Of a stretch of DNA of 64,000 bases, positions 42,357 to 50,676 are shown piece by piece; the stretch's first letter is position 1; the number at the start of each line of letters is the position of its first letter. Source of the stretch: Chitinophagaceae bacterium (GTDB lineage: Bacteria; Bacteroidota; Bacteroidia; Chitinophagales; Chitinophagaceae); contig CANFKE010000001.1 of NCBI GenBank assembly GCA_947447465.1, positions 1-64,000 of the forward strand, in the 5' to 3' direction. The notes under the pieces were generated by a model. The model ran no database searches and was not told the DNA's origin. It was given only the letters and a program-made list of their open reading frames with translations. The position numbers and the translations under genes were made by a program.

Positions 42357-43841
42357 TTAGAATTTCATTCCTGTTACTTCTTCCGGATCCTTGTCGAGGA
42401 AACGTTCTGCTGCTATGAGGCCTTCGTGCAGAATGGTGTCCTTGGCCATGAAGGAAGTCGTCTTCCTTAATTCGGTCATCAGCTTTTCGAGAGCAGGAGA
42501 TGTTTTCTTTGGTCTGCGGAACTCTAATGCCTGTGCGGCAGTAAGTAGCTCAATTGCCAGTACGCGCTGTACATTCATTATTACCTTGCGCAACTTGGTA
42601 GCTGCGTTGGCTCCCATGCTCACGTGGTCTTCCTGACCATTACTGCTGACGATGCTGTCAACTGAAGCAGGAGAGCAATATTGCTTGCTCTGGCTTACTA
42701 TGGCCGCAGCAGTATATTGGGCGATCATGAATCCGCTGTTCAACCCTGCCTCGGGAGCCAGGAATGGCGGAAGGCCACGCTGACCGCTGACCAATAAGTA
42801 AGTTCTACGTTCAGAAATGTTGCCCAACTCAGCCATAGCAATTGCCAGAAAATCGGCCTGCAATGCCAGAGGTTGACCGTGGAAATTACCACCACTTACA
42901 ATAGCATCTTCGTCGTGGAACACTATCGGGTTATCTGTTACTGAGTTGATCTCTGTTTCTACCACACCTGCAGCCATATCTACTACATCTTTGGTAGCAC
43001 CATGTACCTGAGGAATGCAACGGAAAGAATACGGATCCTGCACCTGCTCCTTGTATACACTCTGTATCTCGCTATCGGCAAGCAGTTGCAACATACGAGC
43101 GGCAGTATCGAGCTGGCCTTTATGCGGACGAACTCTATGAATGGCATGACGGAAAGGTTCGTTCTTCGCCATAAATGCATCGGCAGACAGAGCTGCCACC
43201 ACATCGGCCCACACCAACAGGCGCTTAGCCTGTGTGAGCGACCATGTAATATATGAACTCATGAACTGAGTGCCATTGAGCAAAGCCAAACCTTCTTTAG
43301 CGGCCAGAGACATAGGTTTCAGTCCCGCCAGCTCCAGTGCTTTAGCGGCAGGCATTATCTCTCCCTTATAGCGTACTTCTCCCTTACCCAGAATAGGCAG
43401 GCACATATGTGCCAACGGAGCCAGATCGCCCGAAGCACCAAGCGAACCTAATTCAAACACACGCGGATGAATACCGAGGTTATAGAAATCGACCAGACGC
43501 TGCACTATCTCTGTGCGCACACCGCTGTAACCCTGACTGAGACCATGCACCTTGAGCAATATCATGAGGCGAACGATCTCTTCAGGAACTTCGTCGCCCA
43601 TTCCGCAAGAGTGAGAGGTGACCAGGTTTTCCTGTAGCTGCGACAATTCGTCGTCTTTGATGCGCACATTACAAAGCGAGCCGAAACCCGTATTGATACC
43701 ATAATAGGTATTGCCTTGCTGTAAGATGTTATCGAGGTAGGCGCGGTTAGTGTCTATACGGCTTTTTGCCGCTGCTGAAATAGCTAATTTATCCTGTTTG
43801 CTTTTAAAAAAGCCAATGGATATGTGCTCAGGTAATTCCAT
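42357..43841 (-). CDS. hutH: Histidine ammonia-lyase
   Basis: 494 aa; converts L-histidine to trans-urocanate and ammonia. The MIO prosthetic group triad is in GSLGASGDLAPLAH. The selectivity segment reads NLVTSHSCGMG; the Ser-His pair matches histidine lyases rather than tyrosine lyases (which have His-Leu there). Other family blocks present: YGINTGFGSL, FHGQPLALQADFL and SGQRGLPPFL. hutU, hutI and hutG are not in the window, so degradation must continue with genes elsewhere, or urocanate is the product used. First gene of a tight cluster with a small membrane protein, methyltransferase and glycosyltransferase-like gene. Confidence 0.9.
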   Translation of the reverse strand: MELPEHISIGFFKSKQDKLAISAAAKSRIDTNRAYLDNILQQGNTYYGINTGFGSLCNVRIKDDELSQLQENLVTSHSCGMGDEVPEEIVRLMILLKVHGLSQGYSGVRTEIVQRLVDFYNLGIHPRVFELGSLGASGDLAPLAHMCLPILGKGEVRYKGEIMPAAKALELAGLKPMSLAAKEGLALLNGTQFMSSYITWSLTQAKRLLVWADVVAALSADAFMAKNEPFRHAIHRVRPHKGQLDTAARMLQLLADSEIQSVYKEQVQDPYSFRCIPQVHGATKDVVDMAAGVVETEINSVTDNPIVFHDEDAIVSGGNFHGQPLALQADFLAIAMAELGNISERRTYLLVSGQRGLPPFLAPEAGLNSGFMIAQYTAAAIVSQSKQYCSPASVDSIVSSNGQEDHVSMGANAATKLRKVIMNVQRVLAIELLTAAQALEFRRPKKTSPALEKLMTELRKTTSFMAKDTILHEGLIAAERFLDKDPEEVTGMKF

Positions 43842-43896
43842 GTTTTGTTGTCGTTAGTATTATTAGATAGAACTGTTGTTCGTTTATGTTACTTGA

Positions 43897-44421
43897 TCAT
43901 TTTGTCTTCTTTTCTATTATTGCTCTGAGATCGGCCTCCATACTTTTATCTACGCTTTCTGTAATGCGCCCAATCTCTTTAGTTCCATCGAATAAGATGA
44001 TGGTAGGTACGCGTGAGATGCCATATGTTTTTTCCGCACCATTACCGGCAACCTTTGCCCGGTCAACACCATAGATAACCAGCTTTGACATAGGATATTC
44101 TGCGCCCACCAACACATTGTGCAGCTTGGGAATAAGTTCTTTAGAGTCTCCGCACCAGGTACCCATTACGACCACCATACTGTAGGCAGATAATGCGGGT
44201 CTGAGTTTTTTTATGTGCTTTTTCTTAGGCGTGTACTCGGCAATGCCGTTGGTGTACCAATGGAACGAAGTATCTTTTTGCAGATCGTCGAAACCAATAA
44301 GCCCTTTGTATATGACACTACCATTGATGGTGTCTATATAGGTGGTATATCTTACCGGCATATTCTGCGCCCGGGATGTAGTGCTCATTATCAAAAAGGC
44401 TAAAATTGCCAGAATTCTCAT
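43897..44421 (-). CDS. Thioredoxin-like exported protein with single-cysteine CxxS site
   Basis: 174 aa. A signal peptide (MRILAILAFLIMSTTSRAQ) and a thioredoxin fold at about 60-170: MVVVMGTWCGDSKELIPKL, YGVDRAKV, and the cis-Pro loop ISRVPTIILFDG. The active site is WCGDS, so the resolving cysteine is replaced by serine; such proteins cannot cycle as ordinary thioredoxins but can act in isomerisation, glutathionylation or as inactive folds. It starts 8 bp after the MerR gene and is probably co-transcribed. Confidence 0.8.
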   Translation of the reverse strand: MRILAILAFLIMSTTSRAQNMPVRYTTYIDTINGSVIYKGLIGFDDLQKDTSFHWYTNGIAEYTPKKKHIKKLRPALSAYSMVVVMGTWCGDSKELIPKLHNVLVGAEYPMSKLVIYGVDRAKVAGNGAEKTYGISRVPTIILFDGTKEIGRITESVDKSMEADLRAIIEKKTK

Positions 44422-44428
44422 TTGCGGA

Positions 44429-45043
44429 TCATTTCAGTTGGTTCTTAATGGCTACCAGTTTGTTGCGTAGTGATAGCAATGATTTTTTAAGGTCCACTGT
44501 TTCTACGTCCATTTTGTTTTGTGTCTTCAGCTTAGCCTTGGCACCAGTGAGGGTGAAACCCCTTTCCTTCACCAAGTGGTGAATAGCTCTGAGTTCCTTT
44601 ATCTGCTCTTCGGTATATAACCTGTCGCCCTTGCGGGTGGTGCGCACATTGAGCTTGAACTCATTGGTCCAGAAACGGATATGCGAAGTTTTTACCTTGA
44701 ACACCTCTGCTACCTCACCAATAGAATAGTATTGCTTACCGTCGCCCTTCCAGTCTTCCGGTAGTTTGAGCGAATCGCTGTCTTTCTTTTTTGCGGCAGC
44801 TTTAGGTTTTTCTGCTTCGGGCTGAACTTCGGGAACAGGAGCAATTTCGACAACGGCCTCTGGTACAGTAACGGTCTCACCAGCAATAGCTGTATCTGCA
44901 ACTACGGCAACATTGGTGGTCTCTTCCTTTCCTTCCTCGTCCTTCTTATCCTCTTCTTTCTTTTTGGCACGGCTTTTACCCACCGCTTTTATTTGTTCGG
45001 GTACTATTTCCTCACCAAATAAGGTTATGATCCTTTCGCTCAT
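44429..45043 (-). CDS. MerR-family transcriptional regulator with long acidic/basic N-terminal arm
   Basis: 204 aa. An N-terminal arm of about 100 residues rich in Lys, Glu, Ala and Val (KSRAKKKEEDKKDEEGKEE) precedes a MerR helix-turn-helix (about 105-175: YYSIGEVAEVFKVKTSHIRF, then RKGDRLYTEEQIKELRAIHH) and a short coiled coil. No metal- or drug-binding cysteines follow, as in the minimal MerR regulators widespread in Bacteroidota. The usual MerR target, a spacer-extended promoter, cannot be pinned down here. Followed by the thioredoxin-like gene. Confidence 0.88.
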   Translation of the reverse strand: MSERIITLFGEEIVPEQIKAVGKSRAKKKEEDKKDEEGKEETTNVAVVADTAIAGETVTVPEAVVEIAPVPEVQPEAEKPKAAAKKKDSDSLKLPEDWKGDGKQYYSIGEVAEVFKVKTSHIRFWTNEFKLNVRTTRKGDRLYTEEQIKELRAIHHLVKERGFTLTGAKAKLKTQNKMDVETVDLKKSLLSLRNKLVAIKNQLK

Positions 45044-45084
45044 GGCTACAAGTTACAAAATACTTTTTTATTGCTCCGGAATGC

Positions 45085-45384
45085 TCACCACTTATACTGC
45101 GGATAGTGCTGTTGGAGCAGGTAAACGGAGACTCTTTTATCTTTTAATTCTTTTATTTTATCACTATTCTCCTGCACTATTCTTGCTATTCTGATTGGTG
45201 AGATGAAAAAATCTGCAACCAACAGTTGTATGATCTCTTCGAAACACTTTTCTTTAAAATACCCATAGTAATAATAACGGGCCAGCATACAATTGTTCCT
45301 CTTTATCAACAAGGAATCGTTCCTGCCCTTGCGAAGTTCGGTATCGTTTTTAATAACGTCGTTAAATAATTTTTTGCCACGCAT
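45085..45384 (-). CDS. Small conserved-looking helical protein, function unknown
   Basis: 99 aa, basic. Core phrase RNNCMLARYYYYGYFKEKCF, then EEIIQLLVADFFISPIRIARIVQEN, reads like a helix-turn-helix-like or transposase-neighbour small protein (SPxRIxxI resembles a DNA-binding helix). It is followed 41 bp later by the MerR gene on the same strand. I cannot name a family. Confidence 0.55.
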   Translation of the reverse strand: MRGKKLFNDVIKNDTELRKGRNDSLLIKRNNCMLARYYYYGYFKEKCFEEIIQLLVADFFISPIRIARIVQENSDKIKELKDKRVSVYLLQQHYPQYKW

Positions 45385-45530
45385 AGAAAAAGGGGTTTAT
45401 GGCCCCAAAGGTAATGTGCTCAGCATTTTCTTCTGCAAGAAGATATCAACATTTTTGATGGCAATTATCGCCCAAAGCCACGCTGGTATTGCATTAGAGC
45501 GGCATCAACAAACGTGGATATGTTCTTTGT

Positions 45531-45552
45531 TATTCACATTTGTGTGGATAAG
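45531..45552. repeat. 22-bp palindrome TATTCACA-N4-TGTGGATAAG, copy 2
   Basis: Same words and same 4-nt spacing as at 16258-16279, here with spacer TTTG and a full TTATTCACA left box. It lies in the 237-bp gap between the L,D-transpeptidase gene and the 99-aa gene, about 150 bp upstream of the latter. Confidence 0.55.
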
Positions 45553-45621
45553 AGCGCTCGTATAAGTGCGAACTATAATAAACGTATGAATGATGGTGTA
45601 GCTGACAATGAGGACATTGCG

Positions 45622-46365
45622 CTACCTTTTAATGCATACCCTTGTACCCACGCCTACAAAAGAATAGAGCTCATCTACATCTGCATTTTTGAGTGCCACG
45701 CAGCCATCGGTCCAACCAACGCCCAACTCTATCATATCATCTCCTCCCTTCCAAATACCATGTATGCCCACATTGCCGCCCATTTTAGCAGTGGCCGGAA
45801 CCGCGCCTTTTTGTTTCAGCGCAGTAAACCGCTTTATAGTAGAATCGTTGGGGTAATCGAGGAGCATGAACTTGTTGTATTGTGAGGCGGGGTTCTTCAT
45901 TTTTATCTTATACCATCCCTCCGGAGTACACCTGTCGCCTTCCATACATTTATTTTCAAGCGGACGCGGCCCGAATACGGCAGCATAAGACCGTATCATT
46001 CTGCTCTTATAATATACATCGACCCGGTAGCGCGATTTGCTGACCATCAGATAAACTGAATCTTTGATCAGTGTATCTCCTTTTATTGGTTTATGGAGAT
46101 TATATACCGGAATTATGGGTTTTATGATCGTCTCTGTAACTCTCATGTTGCCCTTATCGTATTGAATGACACGGATCATATTGCCCTTTCCGTCTTTATA
46201 CTCTTCCAGAACTTTGAAATTGACCAACCTGGGTATCGGCTTTTCAATATCGGGCTGCTGGGTGGCTTGTGGCTTTATCTGCGCATGAGTACTAACCGAC
46301 AACAGGGTGACCAGTAGTATTGTTACTCCTGTCAAAAATCTCCTATTAAGGTCAGATATTGTCAT
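45622..46365 (-). CDS. L,D-transpeptidase (YkuD domain)
   Basis: About 247 aa from ATG 46365 (MTISDLNRRFL), signal peptide ending THAQ; the track's TTG start adds 12 residues. YkuD domain (about 115-247): SRYRVDVYYKSRMIRSYAAV, CTPEGWYKIKMKNP, and the catalytic pair GIHGIW...GWTDGCVALKN with the His and nucleophile Cys. It would make 3-3 peptidoglycan cross-links or attach proteins to peptidoglycan in the periplasm. Two extra cysteines (NKCMEGDRC) form a likely disulfide close to the active site. Single gene. Confidence 0.9.
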   Translation of the reverse strand: MTISDLNRRFLTGVTILLVTLLSVSTHAQIKPQATQQPDIEKPIPRLVNFKVLEEYKDGKGNMIRVIQYDKGNMRVTETIIKPIIPVYNLHKPIKGDTLIKDSVYLMVSKSRYRVDVYYKSRMIRSYAAVFGPRPLENKCMEGDRCTPEGWYKIKMKNPASQYNKFMLLDYPNDSTIKRFTALKQKGAVPATAKMGGNVGIHGIWKGGDDMIELGVGWTDGCVALKNADVDELYSFVGVGTRVCIKR

Positions 46366-46639
46366 ATTCGTTTGTTGCAAATTTGGGTGTGTTGACTTCA
46401 ACGACCATATTATGTGAAAGGCTGAGCGTGTTATATAACCGAACAGACCTCTTGTGAATCACGATAGGACGAAACTATTCAATTTTTAGAAATAAGCACT
46501 CATTTGTTGTGCTATGCGAGAGTAAATGCTCGATTTTCAATTGCGAATATGTATGCAATAAATGTCATGCTTTTGTTTTTGTTTATAATAAACCCTACAT
46601 ATTAAAAGCGCAAATCCTTTTAATCATCAAAATGTTAAT

Positions 46640-46647
46640 TAAGTTTG
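46640..46647 (+). promoter_or_regulatory. Putative -7 promoter box TAAGTTTG
   Basis: Matches TAnnTTTG, 27 nt before the GTG start of the cyanophycinase gene. The region around -33 lacks a clean TTG. Confidence 0.45.
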
Positions 46648-46674
46648 CGGTTTATTTTTTAAAAACTAACGATC

Positions 46675-47550
46675 GTGGCATATCCTAAGGGGCATCTAAT
46701 AGCGGTGGGGGGGGCAGAAGATAAGGGCACAGACCTTGAAAAGGGTATAGTTCAAAGAAATCGCCTTAACTTTTTTGAGTTAGGTATTCTGAAGAACATA
46801 GTAAGTCTTATTCCTGAAAAGAATCCTATTGTTGAGGTAATCACTACGGCATCGTCTATTCCGGACGAAGTAGCTGAGAACTATGTAGATGCGTTCAGTA
46901 AGCTGGGCTGTACCAATGTAGGTCATTTGCGTATCCGCAACCGTGAGGATGCATCGTTGCCGGAGAATCTGGCCCGATTGAGAGCGTGTAATTGTATCAT
47001 GTTCTCAGGTGGAAACCAGTTGCGCCTGTCGTCAATATTTGGCGGTACAGAGTTTCTGGACATATTGAAAGAGCGTTATGAAAACGAAGATTTTCCGATA
47101 GGTGGTACCAGCGCCGGAGCAATGGCCATGAGCAACACCATGATCTATGAGGGTAGTGCCGCATTGGCGCACCTGAAAGGAGAAGTGAAAATAACTACCG
47201 GCCTTGGCTTTTTACAAAATGTGATCATAGATACGCACTTCGACAAGCGCGGCCGTTTTAACCGTCTGGCGCAGGCAGTAGCCGCACAGCCGGGCGCTAT
47301 AGGCATTGGATTGGGAGAAGATACGGGTGTTGTTGTATCTGACGGATATAGCATGAAGGCGATAGGATCGGGCAGCGTGATCATCATCGATGGCAGGAAT
47401 ATTGAATATAACAATATTGCAGATATTAAGTTCGGGGAGCCTATATCTGTGGAAAACATCATAGTACACATAATGTCTAAGGGCGATGTTTATAACCTGA
47501 AGACGAGGAAGTATGAAGGAAGCGAGATCGTAATTAGTGATGAGGATTAA
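46675..47550 (+). CDS. cphB: Cyanophycinase (peptidase family S51)
   Basis: 291 aa; hydrolyses the arginine/aspartate storage polymer cyanophycin to beta-Asp-Arg dipeptides. Recognised by GHLIAVGGAEDKG at the start, the nucleophile elbow GGTSAGAMAMS and the active-site histidine in IDTHFDKRGR, plus IGIGLGEDTG. The start is GTG at 46675. Cyanophycin synthetase (cphA) and isoaspartyl dipeptidase, its usual partners, are not present here; the gene precedes an M28 peptidase gene by 165 bp, which may or may not be linked. Confidence 0.9.
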   Translation: MAYPKGHLIAVGGAEDKGTDLEKGIVQRNRLNFFELGILKNIVSLIPEKNPIVEVITTASSIPDEVAENYVDAFSKLGCTNVGHLRIRNREDASLPENLARLRACNCIMFSGGNQLRLSSIFGGTEFLDILKERYENEDFPIGGTSAGAMAMSNTMIYEGSAALAHLKGEVKITTGLGFLQNVIIDTHFDKRGRFNRLAQAVAAQPGAIGIGLGEDTGVVVSDGYSMKAIGSGSVIIIDGRNIEYNNIADIKFGEPISVENIIVHIMSKGDVYNLKTRKYEGSEIVISDED

Positions 47551-47715
47551 CTATTTGCCACTAATTGTATTATATTCGTAGCTAGTGATGATTGGCCTAA
47601 AGAATATGAGCATTGACGAACAAGCATGAAAAATTGTTTACCAGTGAAAAATATACCCAATATCGCTAGTAAGACAATATATTAACTTTTCGTGACTTGT
47701 TTCACATAGTGCTAT

Positions 47716-49011
47716 ATGTACAAACTTTTTATCACTACTGTTATTATGTGTTTGCTGCCCACGGTCTTTTGCCGTGCGCAAACAGAAAGTGATACGGAAA
47801 TAAAAACGTGGCTGAGAACTCGTATCGCAATTCTTGCGGACACATCGATGCATGGCAGAGGATATGTGAAAGAGGGTCGCGAACAGGCATCGAAATACAT
47901 CAGAAAGCAATTCAGGAAATACCATCTGAAACCAATTGCCCGCAAACATTCTTATCGTCAGACCTACACCTTTCCGGTAAATACCTTTCCGGGAGCTGCG
48001 GATGTTAGTATTGACGGTAAAAAGCTGGTGCCGGGGATAGATTTTATTGTTGATGCAGGCAGTTCTCCCTTTAAAGGAGAAAATCTTTTGTTTGAAAGAG
48101 TTGACCTATCGGCAATAAAAGACAAAGAACAGTGGCGCAAAATGCTGACCACTTTCCGGTATAACAATAAGATCTATTATCTGGAACATGTTGATTCGGC
48201 CTGTAAGCTATTGGCGCTGAAGAAACAGTACTTCTCGATGGTGCTACCTATAGGGTGCTACATTATTCCGCAAAAGGAAAAGTTCATCTGGACCGTTAAT
48301 AAAGAAACTACTCACGCCACTGTCATATATGTAAAAGACAGCCTTTTTAAGTCATCTATCAAGTCAGTATCGGTAAATATTGAGTCGGATCTGATAAAAA
48401 ATGCACCCAGCGATAATATTGTAGGCGTTTTGAGGGGTGATGTAAAAGATACATTTCTGGCCATTACGGCACATTACGATCATTTGGGAATGATGGGTGA
48501 CCGGGCAATATTTCCCGGAGCAAGCGATAATGCCAGCGGAACCGCCATGCTGCTGTATATGGCGCGTTATTTTTCCAGCCACCCTCACCACTACTCTATA
48601 CTATTCATAGCATTCAGCGGAGAAGAGGCCGGACTGATGGGTTCGGAATATTTTACAAAACACCCCCTAGTTCCTCTGGCCAATATTAAATTTTTGACCA
48701 ATATGGACATTATGGGTGATGCTGCAGATGGCGTAACTGTTGTGAATGCCACAGAGTATCCTAAACAGTTTCAGTTGTTACAAAAGATCAATACGGATCA
48801 AAAATTGCTGCCGCAGATAAAAAGTCGGGGAAAGGCAGCCAATAGCGATCACTATCACTTTAGCGAAGCCGGCGTTCCGTCGTTCTTTATTTACAGCAAT
48901 GGAGGTAAAGGTTATTACCACGATGTTTATGATAAGGCAGAAGAAATATCGCTGAATCATGTAGATAGTATAGTAACGCTAGTTATCAACTTTTTAAAGG
49001 AATTAAAATAA
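47716..49011 (+). CDS. M28-family zinc aminopeptidase
   Basis: 431 aa with signal peptide (MYKLFITTVIMCLLPTVFCRA). The zinc ligands are in place: ITAHYDHLG, GASDNASGT, FIAFSGEEAGLMGSEYF, NMDIMGD and YYHDVYD. The N-terminal 200 residues include an inserted PA-like domain. It should release N-terminal amino acids from peptides in the periplasm or outside the membrane. No T9SS domain, so delivery beyond the outer membrane is unlikely. Confidence 0.9.
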   Translation: MYKLFITTVIMCLLPTVFCRAQTESDTEIKTWLRTRIAILADTSMHGRGYVKEGREQASKYIRKQFRKYHLKPIARKHSYRQTYTFPVNTFPGAADVSIDGKKLVPGIDFIVDAGSSPFKGENLLFERVDLSAIKDKEQWRKMLTTFRYNNKIYYLEHVDSACKLLALKKQYFSMVLPIGCYIIPQKEKFIWTVNKETTHATVIYVKDSLFKSSIKSVSVNIESDLIKNAPSDNIVGVLRGDVKDTFLAITAHYDHLGMMGDRAIFPGASDNASGTAMLLYMARYFSSHPHHYSILFIAFSGEEAGLMGSEYFTKHPLVPLANIKFLTNMDIMGDAADGVTVVNATEYPKQFQLLQKINTDQKLLPQIKSRGKAANSDHYHFSEAGVPSFFIYSNGGKGYYHDVYDKAEEISLNHVDSIVTLVINFLKELK

Positions 49012-49035
49012 AGCGTATTTTTATGGATGCATACC

Positions 49036-49065
49036 TTGGATATTGGGATGCATTTATTATTTTTG
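49036..49065 (+). promoter_or_regulatory. Promoter TTG-N19-TATTTTTG
   Basis: TTG at 49036-49038, 19-nt spacer, TATTTTTG at 49058-49065; 26 nt before the ATG of the lipoprotein gene. Confidence 0.65.
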
Positions 49066-49091
49066 ACTCTGCGCATTAATACATCTGTTAT

Positions 49092-49859
49092 ATGACCAAG
49101 CAATTCCTCCGTTTTACGGTACTTATACTTATTTCAGTATCCCTGTTTTCATCGTGCAAAAAAACGCACCCGCTGAATGCATATCCTGATAATATGCGCT
49201 TGCTCAGTTTTACTAAAACAACAGTACAATCGAGTACACCATCTGTGGTACTGTATGAAACCTATCGTTTTGTATATGACGGTTATAGCCGCGTGAGCCA
49301 GATCATCCATACCAAGAATGACGGATCTTCTAACCTGATCAGCAACCTTACTTACAAGAACGATACCATTTACGACACTACTCGCTATGTGAACCAATCT
49401 ACAGTAATAGAAGTTGACACCTTCATTACCGATCAGAAAGGACTGATATCTATTACTTATGAGCCGGGTTTGAAAACAGAATATACTTATCTGGGCAAAT
49501 TGCTGACACGTAAGGCTACTTCATCAACTGATTATTTTACATACACATCTTATAATGCCAATATACTGAAAGCAACCAATTCGCTAGATGCTACTAAAAA
49601 CACAGACTGTACTTATTATACCGATAAGTTCAACCGTGTTGGCGACTACCTTCAGCTTAAATCTTTCCTGAAGTATGGTTTTAACTATTATCAGAATGAC
49701 AATCTGATCTGGAAGCTGATCTATCCTAATGTGACCGTGAATCTGGACTATGTGATAGATGCAGATAATAAGATCACCAAGACCACTGCATTGTCTGTAG
49801 ATGCTGTTGGCAATACTACAACCGAAGTATTTGACCTGCAGTACGAACAGTTCAAATAG
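49092..49859 (+). CDS. Lipoprotein with YD-like repeats, function unknown
   Basis: 255 aa. Lipobox LFSSCKK after a strong signal. The body consists of beta strands with RHS/YD-repeat-like phrases (RFVYDGYSRVSQIIHTKNDG, LTYKNDTIYD, DYVIDADNKITKTTAL), similar to the DUF4595 proteins common in Bacteroidota. These are presumably outer-membrane lipoproteins with a beta-sheet fold. No enzymatic motif can be seen. Own promoter of the consensus type. Confidence 0.7.
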   Translation: MTKQFLRFTVLILISVSLFSSCKKTHPLNAYPDNMRLLSFTKTTVQSSTPSVVLYETYRFVYDGYSRVSQIIHTKNDGSSNLISNLTYKNDTIYDTTRYVNQSTVIEVDTFITDQKGLISITYEPGLKTEYTYLGKLLTRKATSSTDYFTYTSYNANILKATNSLDATKNTDCTYYTDKFNRVGDYLQLKSFLKYGFNYYQNDNLIWKLIYPNVTVNLDYVIDADNKITKTTALSVDAVGNTTTEVFDLQYEQFK

Positions 49860-49906
49860 TCTCCATACTTACCGATATTCTATAGAGCTATCTGCAGCTT
49901 TAATAT

Positions 49907-49935
49907 TTGTTTTCATTCAATGGTGCTTACCTTTG
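49907..49935 (+). promoter_or_regulatory. Promoter TTG-N18-TACCTTTG
   Basis: TTG at 49907-49909, 18-nt spacer, TACCTTTG at 49928-49935; 26 nt ahead of the DUF2480 ATG. Confidence 0.65.
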
Positions 49936-49961
49936 TATAGTGCTATTGTGCATTGAACAAT

Positions 49962-50474
49962 ATGGAACAGTTTGTAAACAAAGTAGCGGAAAGCGGAATC
50001 ATTACACTTGATCTGGTATCATTTATTCCTTCAGAGGATAGTATTGCATCATTCGATCTGAAGCCATTCCTTTTCAGAGAAATGATACTGCGTGAAAAAG
50101 ATTATCGCGCGGCATTACAAACATTTGATTGGCAACAATATGCAGGTAAACATGTTGCCATGTTCTGCTCGGCAGATGCCATTGTTCCGGTATGGGCCTA
50201 CATGTTGGCAGCATCCTATCTACAACCCATTGCAACTTCGGCATATTTCGGGACTCCGGAAGAAATGATAAAAGTGCTGATAACCAACAAGATAAACGCT
50301 ATAGACAAGGCAGACTATACTGATAAACGAGTAGTCATTAAAGGCTGTGGCGACACCCCTATACCAGAGGCTGCCTATGTAGCGGTGAGCCTGCACTTGA
50401 GACCGGTAGTAAAATCGCTGATGTATGGCGAACCATGTTCAACAGTTCCTATATTTAAAGCCCCGAGATTGTAA
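49962..50474 (+). CDS. DUF2480 family protein
   Basis: About 170 aa from ATG 49962 (MEQFVNKVAESGIITLDL; the track begins with a TTG three codons earlier). DUF2480 is recognised by LDLVSFIPSEDSIASFDLKP, LREKDYRAALQTFDWQQYAG and the conserved VVIKGCGDTPIPEAAYV with one cysteine. The family is confined to Bacteroidota and has no known role; it is often located near genes for iron-sulfur or amino acid metabolism, which is not the case here. Confidence 0.88.
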   Translation: MEQFVNKVAESGIITLDLVSFIPSEDSIASFDLKPFLFREMILREKDYRAALQTFDWQQYAGKHVAMFCSADAIVPVWAYMLAASYLQPIATSAYFGTPEEMIKVLITNKINAIDKADYTDKRVVIKGCGDTPIPEAAYVAVSLHLRPVVKSLMYGEPCSTVPIFKAPRL

Positions 50475-50676
50475 ACGCTCTATTTGTTGATCCTGAGTTG
50501 TTGTAAGCAACTTATTTCCTGTGAATATCCGATAGACCCATAATCTTATTAACTATTTGTTGCTTTATTTACGATTGAATGCCGCGATAGCCAACTATTT
50601 CGGCTATAAACACGTCTATTTAACAAAAGATTATTAACTTTAATATCCTTGTTAAATATTGCCCAATTGTAAATCG
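50475..50676. other. Intergenic gap upstream of the PKD adhesin (202 bp)
   Basis: AT-rich. A weak promoter-like TAACTTTA at about 50635 precedes the gene; no other element recognised. Confidence 0.4.

Noticed and set aside
45293-45885. Plus-strand ORFs across the 99-aa gene and L,D-transpeptidase gene
   Set aside because: Overlap real genes on the other strand and lack domains.
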